DNA of 64,000 bases, from NCBI GenBank assembly GCA_025210375.1, contig JAOASB010000023.1, forward strand, positions 1-64,000. The letters run 5' to 3'. Under the pieces are notes generated by a model. That model had not been told where the DNA came from. It made no database searches and was given only the letters and a program-made list of their open reading frames with translations. The position numbers and the translations under genes were made by a program. Numbering within the stretch: position 1 is the stretch's first letter; each line of letters begins with the position of its first letter. The DNA comes from Maledivibacter sp. (GTDB lineage: Bacteria; Bacillota; Clostridia; Peptostreptococcales; Caminicellaceae). Shown here piece after piece: positions 8,559 to 16,440 of the stretch.

Positions 8559-9451
8559 ACAATCAGATTCTTTATATCTTCTGGCATTTCTGCTTTCACA
8601 AACTTTTCTTCACCTGTTCTTGGTTGATTAAATCTTAAGGTTTCTGCATGTAAAGCTTGCCTATTGATTAAGTCCTCATTTACATAACCGTAAAGTTCAT
8701 CACCTATCAAAGGATGTCCTATATGCTTCATATGCACTCTAATCTGGTGGGTTCTACCAGTTTCTAATGTTAATCTAACAAAACTAGCATCATGATATCT
8801 ATCTATTACCTCAAAATGTGTAATACTCCTTTGCCCACTTTGGATTACCGTTCTATGTATAGAATCCTCCTCCATACGACCTATTGGAGCATCTATAGTT
8901 CCACTGTCACTTTTTATGACTCCCCTTACAACTGCTAAATATTTTTTCTCTACAAGGTTACTAGCCATCTGATTTGATAGCTCCTGTTGTGCAAAGGGAT
9001 TTTTTCCTATCATCAATAAACCAGAAGTATCCCTATCCAATCTATTTATAAATCTGATTTTAAAGCTTTGCTGTGTTTTTTGTAAATAATTAACTAACCC
9101 ATTAGCTATAGTATTATCTGGATGTCCTTTTGTAGGATGAACTACAATATTAGGTTGCTTATTGATAATCAAAAGGTCCATATCCTCATAAATAGTATCA
9201 ATAGGGATATCCTGGGGCTCAAAATTATTAGGATCGTCTAGCATTATAACCTTTACAACGTCACCTTTTTTTAAGGCACCATGCAAGAATGTATTATTAT
9301 CATTAACATAGATGGTTTTACTTCTTTTTAGCTTTCTAGTCAATCTACCTGAGAGCCTCATTCTATCATATAGAACTTCTTTTAATTTTATTCCCACATC
9401 ATTATCACATATCTTGTATATCAACGTATTAGAATTAATTTCCTTAGTCAT
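8534..9451 (-). CDS. RluA-family RNA pseudouridine synthase
   Basis: The enzyme isomerises uridine to pseudouridine in rRNA or tRNA (RluA/RluC/RluD family), 305 aa. An S4-like RNA-binding segment occupies about 22-75 and the synthase domain about 90-300. The catalytic motif is NRLDRDTSGLL with D139; the position before RLD, usually His, is Asn. The GRTHQIRVH motif is intact. The start follows AAGGTGATAAG. The Nudix gene lies upstream on the same strand with a 24-bp gap, so the two are probably co-transcribed. The target uridine cannot be told from sequence. Confidence 0.93.
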   Translation of the reverse strand: MTKEINSNTLIYKICDNDVGIKLKEVLYDRMRLSGRLTRKLKRSKTIYVNDNNTFLHGALKKGDVVKVIMLDDPNNFEPQDIPIDTIYEDMDLLIINKQPNIVVHPTKGHPDNTIANGLVNYLQKTQQSFKIRFINRLDRDTSGLLMIGKNPFAQQELSNQMASNLVEKKYLAVVRGVIKSDSGTIDAPIGRMEEDSIHRTVIQSGQRSITHFEVIDRYHDASFVRLTLETGRTHQIRVHMKHIGHPLIGDELYGYVNEDLINRQALHAETLRFNQPRTGEEKFVKAEMPEDIKNLIVKLKNHGE

Positions 9452-9475
9452 CTTATCACCTTATTCTTATTTTTA

Positions 9476-9886
9476 TTACTGCAATTCATATATATTTTCT
9501 TTGTATCTGTATAGCTTTTTTACAATGGCTTTGTCTGCTTCTAAAAAGTCATATCTATTAAGCTCTTCATATTCTATCCAATGATATTCACAGCACTCAA
9601 TTGCTTGTGCATTGTAAGTATTTGAATTGCATAAATAGGCTAAAATCACAACATCCTTTTCACTATATCTATAATACACTACTTCAAATATTTCTCCAAC
9701 AGTTATATCTAAATTTAGTTCCTCTTTTATCTCTCTCTTCAAACACCCAACTAGACCTTCGTCCTTTTCCAATTTTCCCCCTGGGAACTCCCATTTATAC
9801 ATATTTAGTTCCTTTACAAATCTTTTTGCAATAAGTATTTTATTTCTATATCTTATTATTCCAGCTAAAACAATTATAGGCATCAT
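9476..9886 (-). CDS. MutT-like Nudix hydrolase
   Basis: This is a (deoxy)nucleoside diphosphate-X hydrolase, 136 aa, similar to MutT/8-oxo-dGTP diphosphatases. The Nudix box runs from G37 to L59 with E43, R51, E52, E55 and E56 all present; the usual Gly near the end is Asn58. The segment PGGKLE and the N-terminal VLAGIIRYRNKILIAKR agree with the MutT branch. The start follows GGAGGAATC. It is upstream of and probably co-transcribed with the pseudouridine synthase gene. Sanitation of the nucleotide pool is the likely role; exact substrate unknown. Confidence 0.9.
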   Translation of the reverse strand: MMPIIVLAGIIRYRNKILIAKRFVKELNMYKWEFPGGKLEKDEGLVGCLKREIKEELNLDITVGEIFEVVYYRYSEKDVVILAYLCNSNTYNAQAIECCEYHWIEYEELNRYDFLEADKAIVKKLYRYKENIYELQ

Positions 9887-10006
9887 GATTCCTCCAAAAA
9901 AAATATTTCTTTAATATATACTTTGAAGGAATTTTTAAATTATTCAAGAATAATACTAAAATATGAAAAATAATTGTCAATTTAAATCGTTTATTTGAAT
10001 ACCCCC

Positions 10007-10109
10007 TGTAGAGATTACAGTCAAAACCTTAATTTATACATATCAAAAATCCTTGGAATCATCGAAGGTTTGCATATGTATAAATTGAAATTTGCCCTCG
10101 ACTCTCTAT
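10007..10109. repeat. 104-bp palindromic element, copy d
   Basis: This copy has the left module TGTAGAGATTACAGTCAAAA, the core AATTTATACATATCAAAAAT, and the mirrored core CATATGTATAAATTGAAA towards the right end. Copy e follows about 25 bp away. The two copies fill most of the 368-bp spacer 9887-10254. Confidence 0.75.
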
Positions 10110-10134
10110 CTATAAGTTCCAAAAAATCTAGAAT

Positions 10135-10238
10135 TATAGGGATTTAAGTAAATACTTTAATCTATACATGTCCAAAGCTCCTAGAAATCCTAAGTATGTG
10201 TACATGTGCAAATTAAGTTTTACCACATAAGCCCTATA
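10135..10238. repeat. 104-bp palindromic element, copy e
   Basis: It begins TATAGGGATTTAAG and ends GCCCTATA. The core carries TATACATGTCC mirrored by GTACATGTGCAAATTAA. It ends 16 bp before the NAD kinase start, so in the mRNA or leader it may form a hairpin directly upstream of the ribosome site. Confidence 0.75.
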
Positions 10239-10254
10239 TATAAGGAGCATTTTT

Positions 10255-11064
10255 ATGCAGAAATATACTAAAATAGTAAACATAGTCTCAAACAACAAGC
10301 CAGTTTCAAAGGAAACAGCTAGGATAATGCAGCATAAACTAGAAAAAAATAATTTTTTCGTTCCCGACACCTTTGACCCAAATGGAGATTTAATCATATG
10401 CATAGGTGGTGATGGCTCATTCTTAAGAACCCTACACAAGCATGATTTCCCCGATATACCTGTAATAGGTATCAATACTGGTCATCTGGGCTTCTTTCAA
10501 GATTTATCTCCCTATGAGCTAGATGAATTTATCTTTAAATACAAGAATGGCGATTATAACATTGATGAAATTAACCTAGTAGAAGGCTTAATATGTACTC
10601 GTAGTAGTTGTATAGAAATACTAGGTATAAATGAAATTGTCATAAAGGGTTTCAAGTCTAACACAATTCACTTAAATCTTTCTCTTGACAAAAGCTTCTT
10701 AGAAAGGTTTAGTGGTGATGGGATTTTAATAGCTACGCCAACCGGTAGTACTGCCTATAATTATTCCTTAGGCGGTAGTATCGTGGACCCTAGGCTTAAT
10801 TTACTACAAATTACGCCTATTGCTCCTATAAATACCGTAGCATACCGTTCATTCACATCAAGTATAATAGTACCTAAGCGATCTACAATAAAGGTTCAAC
10901 CTGAGTATACATATGAAAATTCCGTTTTAATTATAACCGATGGTACCGAGCATAGATACAATGAAATAGTTGAAGTACAAATCAAATTATCAGAACTGAA
11001 AGTGAAGCTTTTACGATTCAAAGAATATAATTTTTGGAATAAAGCTAAAGAAAAATTTCTATAA
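10255..11064 (+). CDS. nadK: NAD kinase
   Basis: The enzyme phosphorylates NAD to NADP with ATP or polyphosphate in the cytoplasm (269 aa, usual length). The diagnostic GGDG motif is at residues 51-54, followed by INTGHLGFF. NEIVIKG and the C-terminal GDGILIATPTGSTAYN segment, which binds the adenine nucleotide, are present. The ATG follows TAAGGAGCATTTTT. The gene stands alone; the terminator at 11089-11130 follows. A 104-bp palindrome sits immediately upstream of its ribosome site. Confidence 0.95.
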   Translation: MQKYTKIVNIVSNNKPVSKETARIMQHKLEKNNFFVPDTFDPNGDLIICIGGDGSFLRTLHKHDFPDIPVIGINTGHLGFFQDLSPYELDEFIFKYKNGDYNIDEINLVEGLICTRSSCIEILGINEIVIKGFKSNTIHLNLSLDKSFLERFSGDGILIATPTGSTAYNYSLGGSIVDPRLNLLQITPIAPINTVAYRSFTSSIIVPKRSTIKVQPEYTYENSVLIITDGTEHRYNEIVEVQIKLSELKVKLLRFKEYNFWNKAKEKFL

Positions 11065-11088
11065 AATAGATCAACCTATAATAAATAG

Positions 11089-11130
11089 GGCATTGCCCAT
11101 GTTAATTTTATTGGGTAATGCCTTGCTTTT
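11089..11130 (+). terminator. Rho-independent terminator after nadK
   Basis: GGCATTGCCCA (11089-11099) pairs with TGGGTAATGCC (11112-11122) with one mismatch, followed by TTGCTTTT. Confidence 0.8.
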
Positions 11131-11187
11131 ATAAAATAAATTTCTTTTAAGTTAAACTATTCCCTAATATGTAGATGCTAAAAACTA

Positions 11188-11291
11188 TATAGATTTCCCA
11201 AAGTTAAACTTAATTTATACATCTCAAAATATCCTATGTTTCTAGGGATTTTTGATGTGCATAAATTAAAATTTGGGTTCAGATGTCTATA
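11188..11291. repeat. 104-bp palindromic element, copy f
   Basis: It begins TATAGATTTCCCAAAGTTAA and ends GTCTATA. The core AATTTATACATCTCAAAA is mirrored by TTTTGATGTGCATAAATT. Its left module is the mirror of the right module of copy g (23165-23268). Confidence 0.8.
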
Positions 11292-11317
11292 TAGGAATTT
11301 AAATAAAATCCTTATCT

Positions 11318-11887
11318 CTAATCGATTCTATAATTTAATATTAAATGTGTCTTTGTCAATTCTTCCTTAATGAGAATATAATGATCAAATGTATTTTCAC
11401 AAAAATTGATTATTTCTTTTATGTTTTCGCTATCATCCTTTATATCTATTATATCAACCTCTGCATGCTTCCATCCACTGCTTAAAAGGGATTTTAAAGA
11501 TTTTTCATTTAAAAACTCCCTTGGAATAGATCCAAAAATATTGCCTTTTATGGTTTTATGCTGAATCCAAAATTCATTATGAGCATCTAAAGCTCTAGCT
11601 TCCTTTAAATCCTTTGCTCTTTCTTCACCAAACCGAATAATATAATCCCCTTCAAAATAATTTTTCACTAGTATGGGTTTATAAACAAAAGAAATTGTAT
11701 TTATTTTTACACACTTCAAGTTACTATATTTAATCACATCCTGTGTGCCATCAATATCACCTTTGATTCTTTGACAAATATGGATAATATCATCAATATT
11801 CCTTAAAGCTCTAGTTTGATCCTTTGAGAAATCATTTCTCTCTAGCTCAAAAATTGCTCTTTTTAATGCCAGTATCTCTTGTTCCAT
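11318..11887 (-). CDS. hypothetical protein, unknown function
   Basis: The ATG at 11887 is preferred because GGAGGGG lies just upstream; a start five codons earlier would fall in that site. The product is 189 aa. It is soluble and rich in charged residues, with a helical N-terminus (about 1-50) that resembles small four-helix proteins, then a beta-rich part with HNEFWIQHKTIKGN and FGSIPREFL. No known motif was recognised. The gene start lies 41 bp inside the 3' end of the O-antigen-ligase-like gene, a tight translational coupling that suggests a joint role with that membrane protein. Confidence 0.7.
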   Translation of the reverse strand: MEQEILALKRAIFELERNDFSKDQTRALRNIDDIIHICQRIKGDIDGTQDVIKYSNLKCVKINTISFVYKPILVKNYFEGDYIIRFGEERAKDLKEARALDAHNEFWIQHKTIKGNIFGSIPREFLNEKSLKSLLSSGWKHAEVDIIDIKDDSENIKEIINFCENTFDHYILIKEELTKTHLILNYRID

Positions 11888-13115
11888 ATAATTCCCCTCC
11901 ACTATTATTTATATTAGTAGAACAAGGTTTTCCAATCTTTTCTTCAAGAAAACTATTATGTCTTATGTTAATAATCAAGGAATAAATAATTACTACAAAA
12001 AATGAAAATTGTGGAGCAATAATTGCCGCATCTATAAATCCATGTATAAATATTGAAATCAAGCTCAATATACTAGATATAGCAATGTCCTTATACATAT
12101 TATTTTGTGATTTATATATATAATATATACTTTTTATTATGCCTAATAAAATTATACCAAAAAAAATCAAGCCAATAAATCCTGTTTCACCAAGTATGTT
12201 TAAAATGATATTATGGGCATGGTATACTGGTGAATCAATTTCATTTGAATAATAATTTATATAATACTTCATTGTATTCAAACCGCTACCAAAGAAAAAA
12301 TGATCCTTTATACTCTTTAGTGTAGCTTTATAAATTTCTAGTCTGTATTGAATACTGTGATCATGTAAGGATTTACCCAAATTAATCCTTTCGATTCCTG
12401 TTGACCCATTGATTAGAAGCAAAGAAATAAAAAATATAAATGAATATATTATATAAATAACTTTTTTCCTATAAAGAAATACTAAAAAGGCTATAATCAA
12501 TAATGTTAACCAAGCGCCTCTAGAGTAAGTGAGTATCAAACAAAAGCTAGATAAAACTAAAGATATAATATTTATCCTTCTGTATGTAATATTTTCTAAA
12601 GAAGTTAACTGAAGGCAGCTGCAAAAGACCAAATAACCTGCTAATACATTTGGATTCAGTAAACTTGAGTAGGCTCGCATAGTAATACTATATACTTCAC
12701 TATCTATCCATCCTGATGCAAAAAAGACGTCCTTTCCAAAATAAAATTGAATAATACCGTATATTGAAATAATTATATTACTAATTACAAAATATTTATA
12801 TATGTCCATGGTATCATTAATTGAATATAAATACTTCCTAATAACAAGATACATAAAAATTAAAACAAATATTACACCCACTCCCAATAGGCTATCCATC
12901 TTGTAGTCCGATACAATTAAAGAAAAAACCCCCATAAAAAATAGGCTGAGTACAAGCTTTTCTTTGACTAATAAACATATTAAATCCTTCAATTCACCCT
13001 TTACCAATTCATAAAAAAGAAATGATAAAAAAATGGCATAGCCAGAAAATGGTATAACCGAGCTGCATATTAACGAACCAATTACTACTAGTTTAACAAC
13101 CTGTTCCTTTTTCAC
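11847..13115 (-). CDS. O-antigen ligase/polymerase-like membrane protein
   Basis: The protein is 422 aa with about ten to twelve hydrophobic segments and a large extracytoplasmic loop around 225-300, the layout of the WaaL/Wzy (O-antigen ligase) family. The loop region carries the family-type motif FFGSGLNTMKYY and YHAHNIILNILGETG. These enzymes join or polymerise lipid-linked glycans outside the membrane. The start is GTG behind GGAGGAATCAAA. The next gene overlaps its end by 41 bp. No glycosyltransferase cluster surrounds it, so the glycan is unknown. Confidence 0.82.
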   Translation of the reverse strand: MKKEQVVKLVVIGSLICSSVIPFSGYAIFLSFLFYELVKGELKDLICLLVKEKLVLSLFFMGVFSLIVSDYKMDSLLGVGVIFVLIFMYLVIRKYLYSINDTMDIYKYFVISNIIISIYGIIQFYFGKDVFFASGWIDSEVYSITMRAYSSLLNPNVLAGYLVFCSCLQLTSLENITYRRINIISLVLSSFCLILTYSRGAWLTLLIIAFLVFLYRKKVIYIIYSFIFFISLLLINGSTGIERINLGKSLHDHSIQYRLEIYKATLKSIKDHFFFGSGLNTMKYYINYYSNEIDSPVYHAHNIILNILGETGFIGLIFFGIILLGIIKSIYYIYKSQNNMYKDIAISSILSLISIFIHGFIDAAIIAPQFSFFVVIIYSLIINIRHNSFLEEKIGKPCSTNINNSGGELYGTRDTGIKKSNF

Positions 13116-13385
13116 TTTGATTCCTCCGAAAATTTTTACTCCTTTTAATGAGCTATATTATAAACATAGATAAGGAAATTTGAGGTATAATATTTAATGT
13201 CATACTTTATTCCCAATATCGTATACATTAAACCCTTTAAAATTTCCCAAATTTTATTTTATCACATTAATGACACTTTTTTAATTAATTTTTATTTTTC
13301 ATTCACAGGTTCCATATTTCACCTTAATTATAAACAAGCAAATTTAAGATTAAAATGAATCGCAAATAAGCTAGGAGGTCATATT

Positions 13386-13886
13386 ATGAGTAAAGCAGTT
13401 TTTTTAGATAGAGATGGTGTAATTAATGATAACTATAAACCCGTTAACAAACCTGAAGACTTAAAAATATACCCATGGTCAGCGGAGTCAATTCTAAGGC
13501 TAAATAGGGCCGGGTATTATGTTTTTGTGGTAACTAATCAAGGTGGAATAGAAATGGGATATTTTAAAGAAAGGGACCTAGAAGAAATTCATGGTAAACT
13601 AATAAATGAAATAAAAAAATCTGGGGCACATATAGATGAAATTGATTTTTGTCCACACTTCAAAACCAAATGCGAATGCCGAAAACCTGAAGCGGGTATG
13701 CTTAAAAGACTCTCAAAAAAATATTCTATTGACTTAAATAATTCTTTTATGGTTGGAGATAGAGATGTCGATATTGAAGCCGGAATTAAAGCTGGATGTA
13801 AAACCATTAAAATAGGTAAACCATATCACAAAGCTAATCATACAGTAAAAAATCTTTCGGAGGCGGTAAAAATTATTTTATCATAG
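13386..13886 (+). CDS. HAD-IIIA phosphatase, GmhB/HisB-N type
   Basis: This is a small histidinol-phosphate or D,D-heptose-bisphosphate phosphatase-like HAD enzyme, 166 aa. Motif I DRDGVIND is at the N-terminus with the nucleophile D8; motif II is in VVTNQGG, and motif IV is GDRDVDIEAG. The zinc site typical of GmhB is present as CPHFKTKCEC. The substrate may be a heptose or other sugar bisphosphate; the nearby O-antigen-ligase-like gene is divergent and gives only weak support for a glycan role. AGGAGGTC precedes the ATG. Confidence 0.88.
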   Translation: MSKAVFLDRDGVINDNYKPVNKPEDLKIYPWSAESILRLNRAGYYVFVVTNQGGIEMGYFKERDLEEIHGKLINEIKKSGAHIDEIDFCPHFKTKCECRKPEAGMLKRLSKKYSIDLNNSFMVGDRDVDIEAGIKAGCKTIKIGKPYHKANHTVKNLSEAVKIILS

Positions 13887-13967
13887 CACAGGCACATTCA
13901 AAAAATAAACTATTCATCTTACTCATTCTTTCGATTATTTTTTTCATATACCTAGATCATTGTTAAT

Positions 13968-14007
13968 AAAAACCATTCACTATAAGCATGTATGATGAAT
14001 GGTTTTT
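13968..14007. terminator. bidirectional terminator between HAD phosphatase and fabI
   Basis: AAAAACCATTCA (13968-13979) pairs with TGAATGGTTTTT (13996-14007). A-rich and T-rich flanks allow termination for both convergent genes. Confidence 0.85.
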
Positions 14008-14020
14008 ATTTAATCTAAAT

Positions 14021-14794
14021 TTATCCTACAATATGGTATCCGCAATCTACATGAATATTTTCCCCTGTAACTCCTGTGCCAAGGTCACTACATAGAAATA
14101 AAGCCGTATTTGCTACCTCTTCTGTTTTAACTAGCCTCTTCATTGGAGCAACTTCTTCAAAACCCTTTAGCAGTTTTGTAAAATTCTTAACTCCCTTAGC
14201 AGAAGTGGTTTTAATCGGGCCAGCAGAAATAGAGTTAACTGTAATGTTGCCAGGTCCTAAGTCAACAGCTAGATACCTAACGCTTGCTTCTAATGCAGCC
14301 TTAGCAACGCCCATTACATTATAGTTTTTAACTGCCCTTTCTGATCCAAGGTAAGATAAAGTAACTATACTTCCCCCTTCAGACATAAGAGGCTTAGCAT
14401 ATCTAGACACAGCCACTAATGAATACGCACTTATATCTTGAGCCATTAGATATCCTTCCCTTGATGTGTCATAGTAACAGCCCTGTAATTCATCCTTATT
14501 AGCAAAGGCAATACTATGTACTAATCCATTAAGAGAACCCATTCTTTCCTTAACTTCTCCAAAGGCTCTTTCGATATCTTCATCCTTTGTAACATCACAT
14601 GAAATTAATAATGGATTTTCCACATTCTCTTCTTTTAAAAATTTCTCTAAATTAGCTTTGCTTTTTTCTCCAAAGTAAGTAAAAGCAACATTTGCTTCCT
14701 CTTCAATAAACTTCTTAGAAATTCCCCATGCAATACTCCACTTGTTAGCAACTCCCATAATTAATATATTTTTATCTTTAAGTAAACTTCCCAT
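14021..14794 (-). CDS. fabI: enoyl-[acyl-carrier-protein] reductase FabI
   Basis: The enzyme performs the last reduction of fatty-acid elongation with NAD(P)H, 257 aa, an SDR-fold protein. The family-specific glycine-rich start GVANKWSIAWGI is present, the catalytic pair is Y158-x6-K165, and a second conserved Tyr lies at 148. It stands alone rather than in a fab cluster, which would fit a horizontally acquired or auxiliary reductase since many clostridia use FabK; this is inference. The start follows AAAGGAGGAAAAAC. No FapR-type operator was recognised in the upstream spacer. Confidence 0.94.
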   Translation of the reverse strand: MGSLLKDKNILIMGVANKWSIAWGISKKFIEEEANVAFTYFGEKSKANLEKFLKEENVENPLLISCDVTKDEDIERAFGEVKERMGSLNGLVHSIAFANKDELQGCYYDTSREGYLMAQDISAYSLVAVSRYAKPLMSEGGSIVTLSYLGSERAVKNYNVMGVAKAALEASVRYLAVDLGPGNITVNSISAGPIKTTSAKGVKNFTKLLKGFEEVAPMKRLVKTEEVANTALFLCSDLGTGVTGENIHVDCGYHIVG

Positions 14795-15167
14795 GTTTTT
14801 CCTCCTTTGATAATGTACAAAATATAAATAAAAACTATCTAAAATAAATTATACAATATCATAGTTTAAAACTCAAAATAAACATATTTTTAACATAAAA
14901 TTTCCAATATTTCTTTCATTTTCTGTAATAAATATTATGTATCCTATCTACCCCATATAAGACATAATATATATTATATCATTTTTTCTATAATTTTACT
15001 TTTTTACAAAACTCCTTTCCTCTGAATTCAATTATTCATAGAAAATTTAAACTAACCTAAATATTTTCCAGAATTCTGTGGATAATGGGGTTTAATTTTA
15101 GTGGTTTAATATTTATAATATATGTATATAGTTAGAGTAATTAATCTTTTACATACAGGAGGTTCTA
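14795..15167. other. spacer between divergent fabI and YtvI-like genes
   Basis: It is very AT-rich and holds the promoters of both divergent genes, which could not be placed with confidence. No repeat family member, RNA gene or coding sequence was recognised. Confidence 0.5.
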
Positions 15168-16238
15168 ATGGGGAACATTGTTATTTCTAAGCTCATGATA
15201 ATATTTATTATTATTTTAATTTACTTTATCTTATCTAAATCTTTAATACTTTTGCTACCTTTTATTTTGGGATGGATTATTTCAGTAATTGTTGAACCAG
15301 TAGTGTCCTTTCTAAATAAAAAATTTAGAATCTATAGGGGAATAGCATCATTTATATCCATTATTGGTTTTGTTGTGATAGCTGGATTAATTGTTTCTTC
15401 CTTGGGTGGACTTTTAATTTCAGAACTAACTAAGTTATCCAACAAACTACCGGACTTAAGTATTAAAACAAAGGATTTTCTTTCATATTTTGATACTAAA
15501 TTTCAGTCCCTTTACATAAATATTTCCCCAGACATATCCCAGTCAATATATGATACCCTATACAATATTTTGAATTCCTTAACAAAATATATTGGCGTAT
15601 TGGCAACATCTACTTTAAATTTTGTAACTGCAATACCAAATTTTGTTTTATTTATTTTGTTTACTTTGCTCTCTTCATTCTTTATATCGAAGGATAAAGA
15701 AAAAATATATAAATTTATAAGAATTCGTATACCCGACAGTATATTTAAAAGCAAAAAATTAAAAATTTTAAAGGATGATTTGTTCTCCGCTTTATTAGGA
15801 TATATCAAGGCTCAGCTCATACTTATGACTATCACCTTTGTTGAAAGCGCCATAGGTCTAACCTTAATAGGTGCAAATTACTCAATTCTTATTGCCTTAA
15901 TAGTTAGTTTTGTAGATGCTTTGCCTGTGTTAGGTTCAGGATCAATTTATATACCATGGATTATCCTTAAGCTTTTACACAATGATTTTAATACAGCGAT
16001 TTTTCTTCTAATACTTTATTTGACTATTACTATTGTTAGACAAACTTTGGAGCCTAAAATATTAAGTACACAAATAGGTTTATACCCATTAGTAACTTTG
16101 ATGTCTATTTATATTGCAATTAGATTATTTGGTTTTATTGGAATAATACTTGGCCCAATAATCGTTATATCCATATTAGCTCTTCAAAAAATGGGTATTA
16201 TACCTACCTTGAATCCCCATATTAAAAATGAAAAATAA
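15168..16238 (+). CDS. AI-2E family transporter, YtvI-like sporulation membrane protein
   Basis: The protein is 356 aa with about eight membrane segments in the AI-2E/PerM arrangement: two to three helices at the N-terminus, a helical extracytoplasmic region at about 85-150, and five helices to the end. The signature DALPVLGSGSIYIPW and the late segment GFIGIILGPI fit the family, and the combination with VLGSG and IPW is typical of the YtvI branch made during sporulation. Transport substrate is unknown. ACAGGAGGTTCTA precedes the ATG and a terminator follows. Confidence 0.85.
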   Translation: MGNIVISKLMIIFIIILIYFILSKSLILLLPFILGWIISVIVEPVVSFLNKKFRIYRGIASFISIIGFVVIAGLIVSSLGGLLISELTKLSNKLPDLSIKTKDFLSYFDTKFQSLYINISPDISQSIYDTLYNILNSLTKYIGVLATSTLNFVTAIPNFVLFILFTLLSSFFISKDKEKIYKFIRIRIPDSIFKSKKLKILKDDLFSALLGYIKAQLILMTITFVESAIGLTLIGANYSILIALIVSFVDALPVLGSGSIYIPWIILKLLHNDFNTAIFLLILYLTITIVRQTLEPKILSTQIGLYPLVTLMSIYIAIRLFGFIGIILGPIIVISILALQKMGIIPTLNPHIKNEK

Positions 16239-16260
16239 ATAATTTTCATGTGTTTTTATA

Positions 16261-16306
16261 TAATGTTCGGATGTACTCGAACATTATCATCAATTTTATT
16301 TTTTTA
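16261..16306 (+). terminator. terminator after the YtvI-like gene
   Basis: TAATGTTCG pairs with CGAACATTA around an 8-base loop (16261-16286). A mixed T-rich run with TTTTATTTTTTT follows. Confidence 0.75.
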
Positions 16307-16345
16307 ACATGCTGTAATATCTTTTCTAATGCTTGTGCTTTTAAC

Positions 16346-16404
16346 TTGAAAACGTTATCTGTTTTCATTGTATAACTTTACATTTTTAAAAAATATGCTA
16401 TAAT
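16346..16404 (+). promoter_or_regulatory. cre-like CcpA site and promoter of the glutamine synthetase gene
   Basis: TTGAAAACGTTATCT at 16346-16360 matches the catabolite-responsive-element consensus WTGNAANCGNWNNCW at every defined position. Downstream is a promoter with TTTACA (16377-16382), a 16-bp spacer and an extended TGC-TATAAT (16396-16404). The site lies upstream of the -35 box, a position at which CcpA often activates; direction of control is inference. Confidence 0.6.
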
Positions 16405-16440
16405 TGTTCATAATATACAATTAATGAAAGAGGTGTATCA

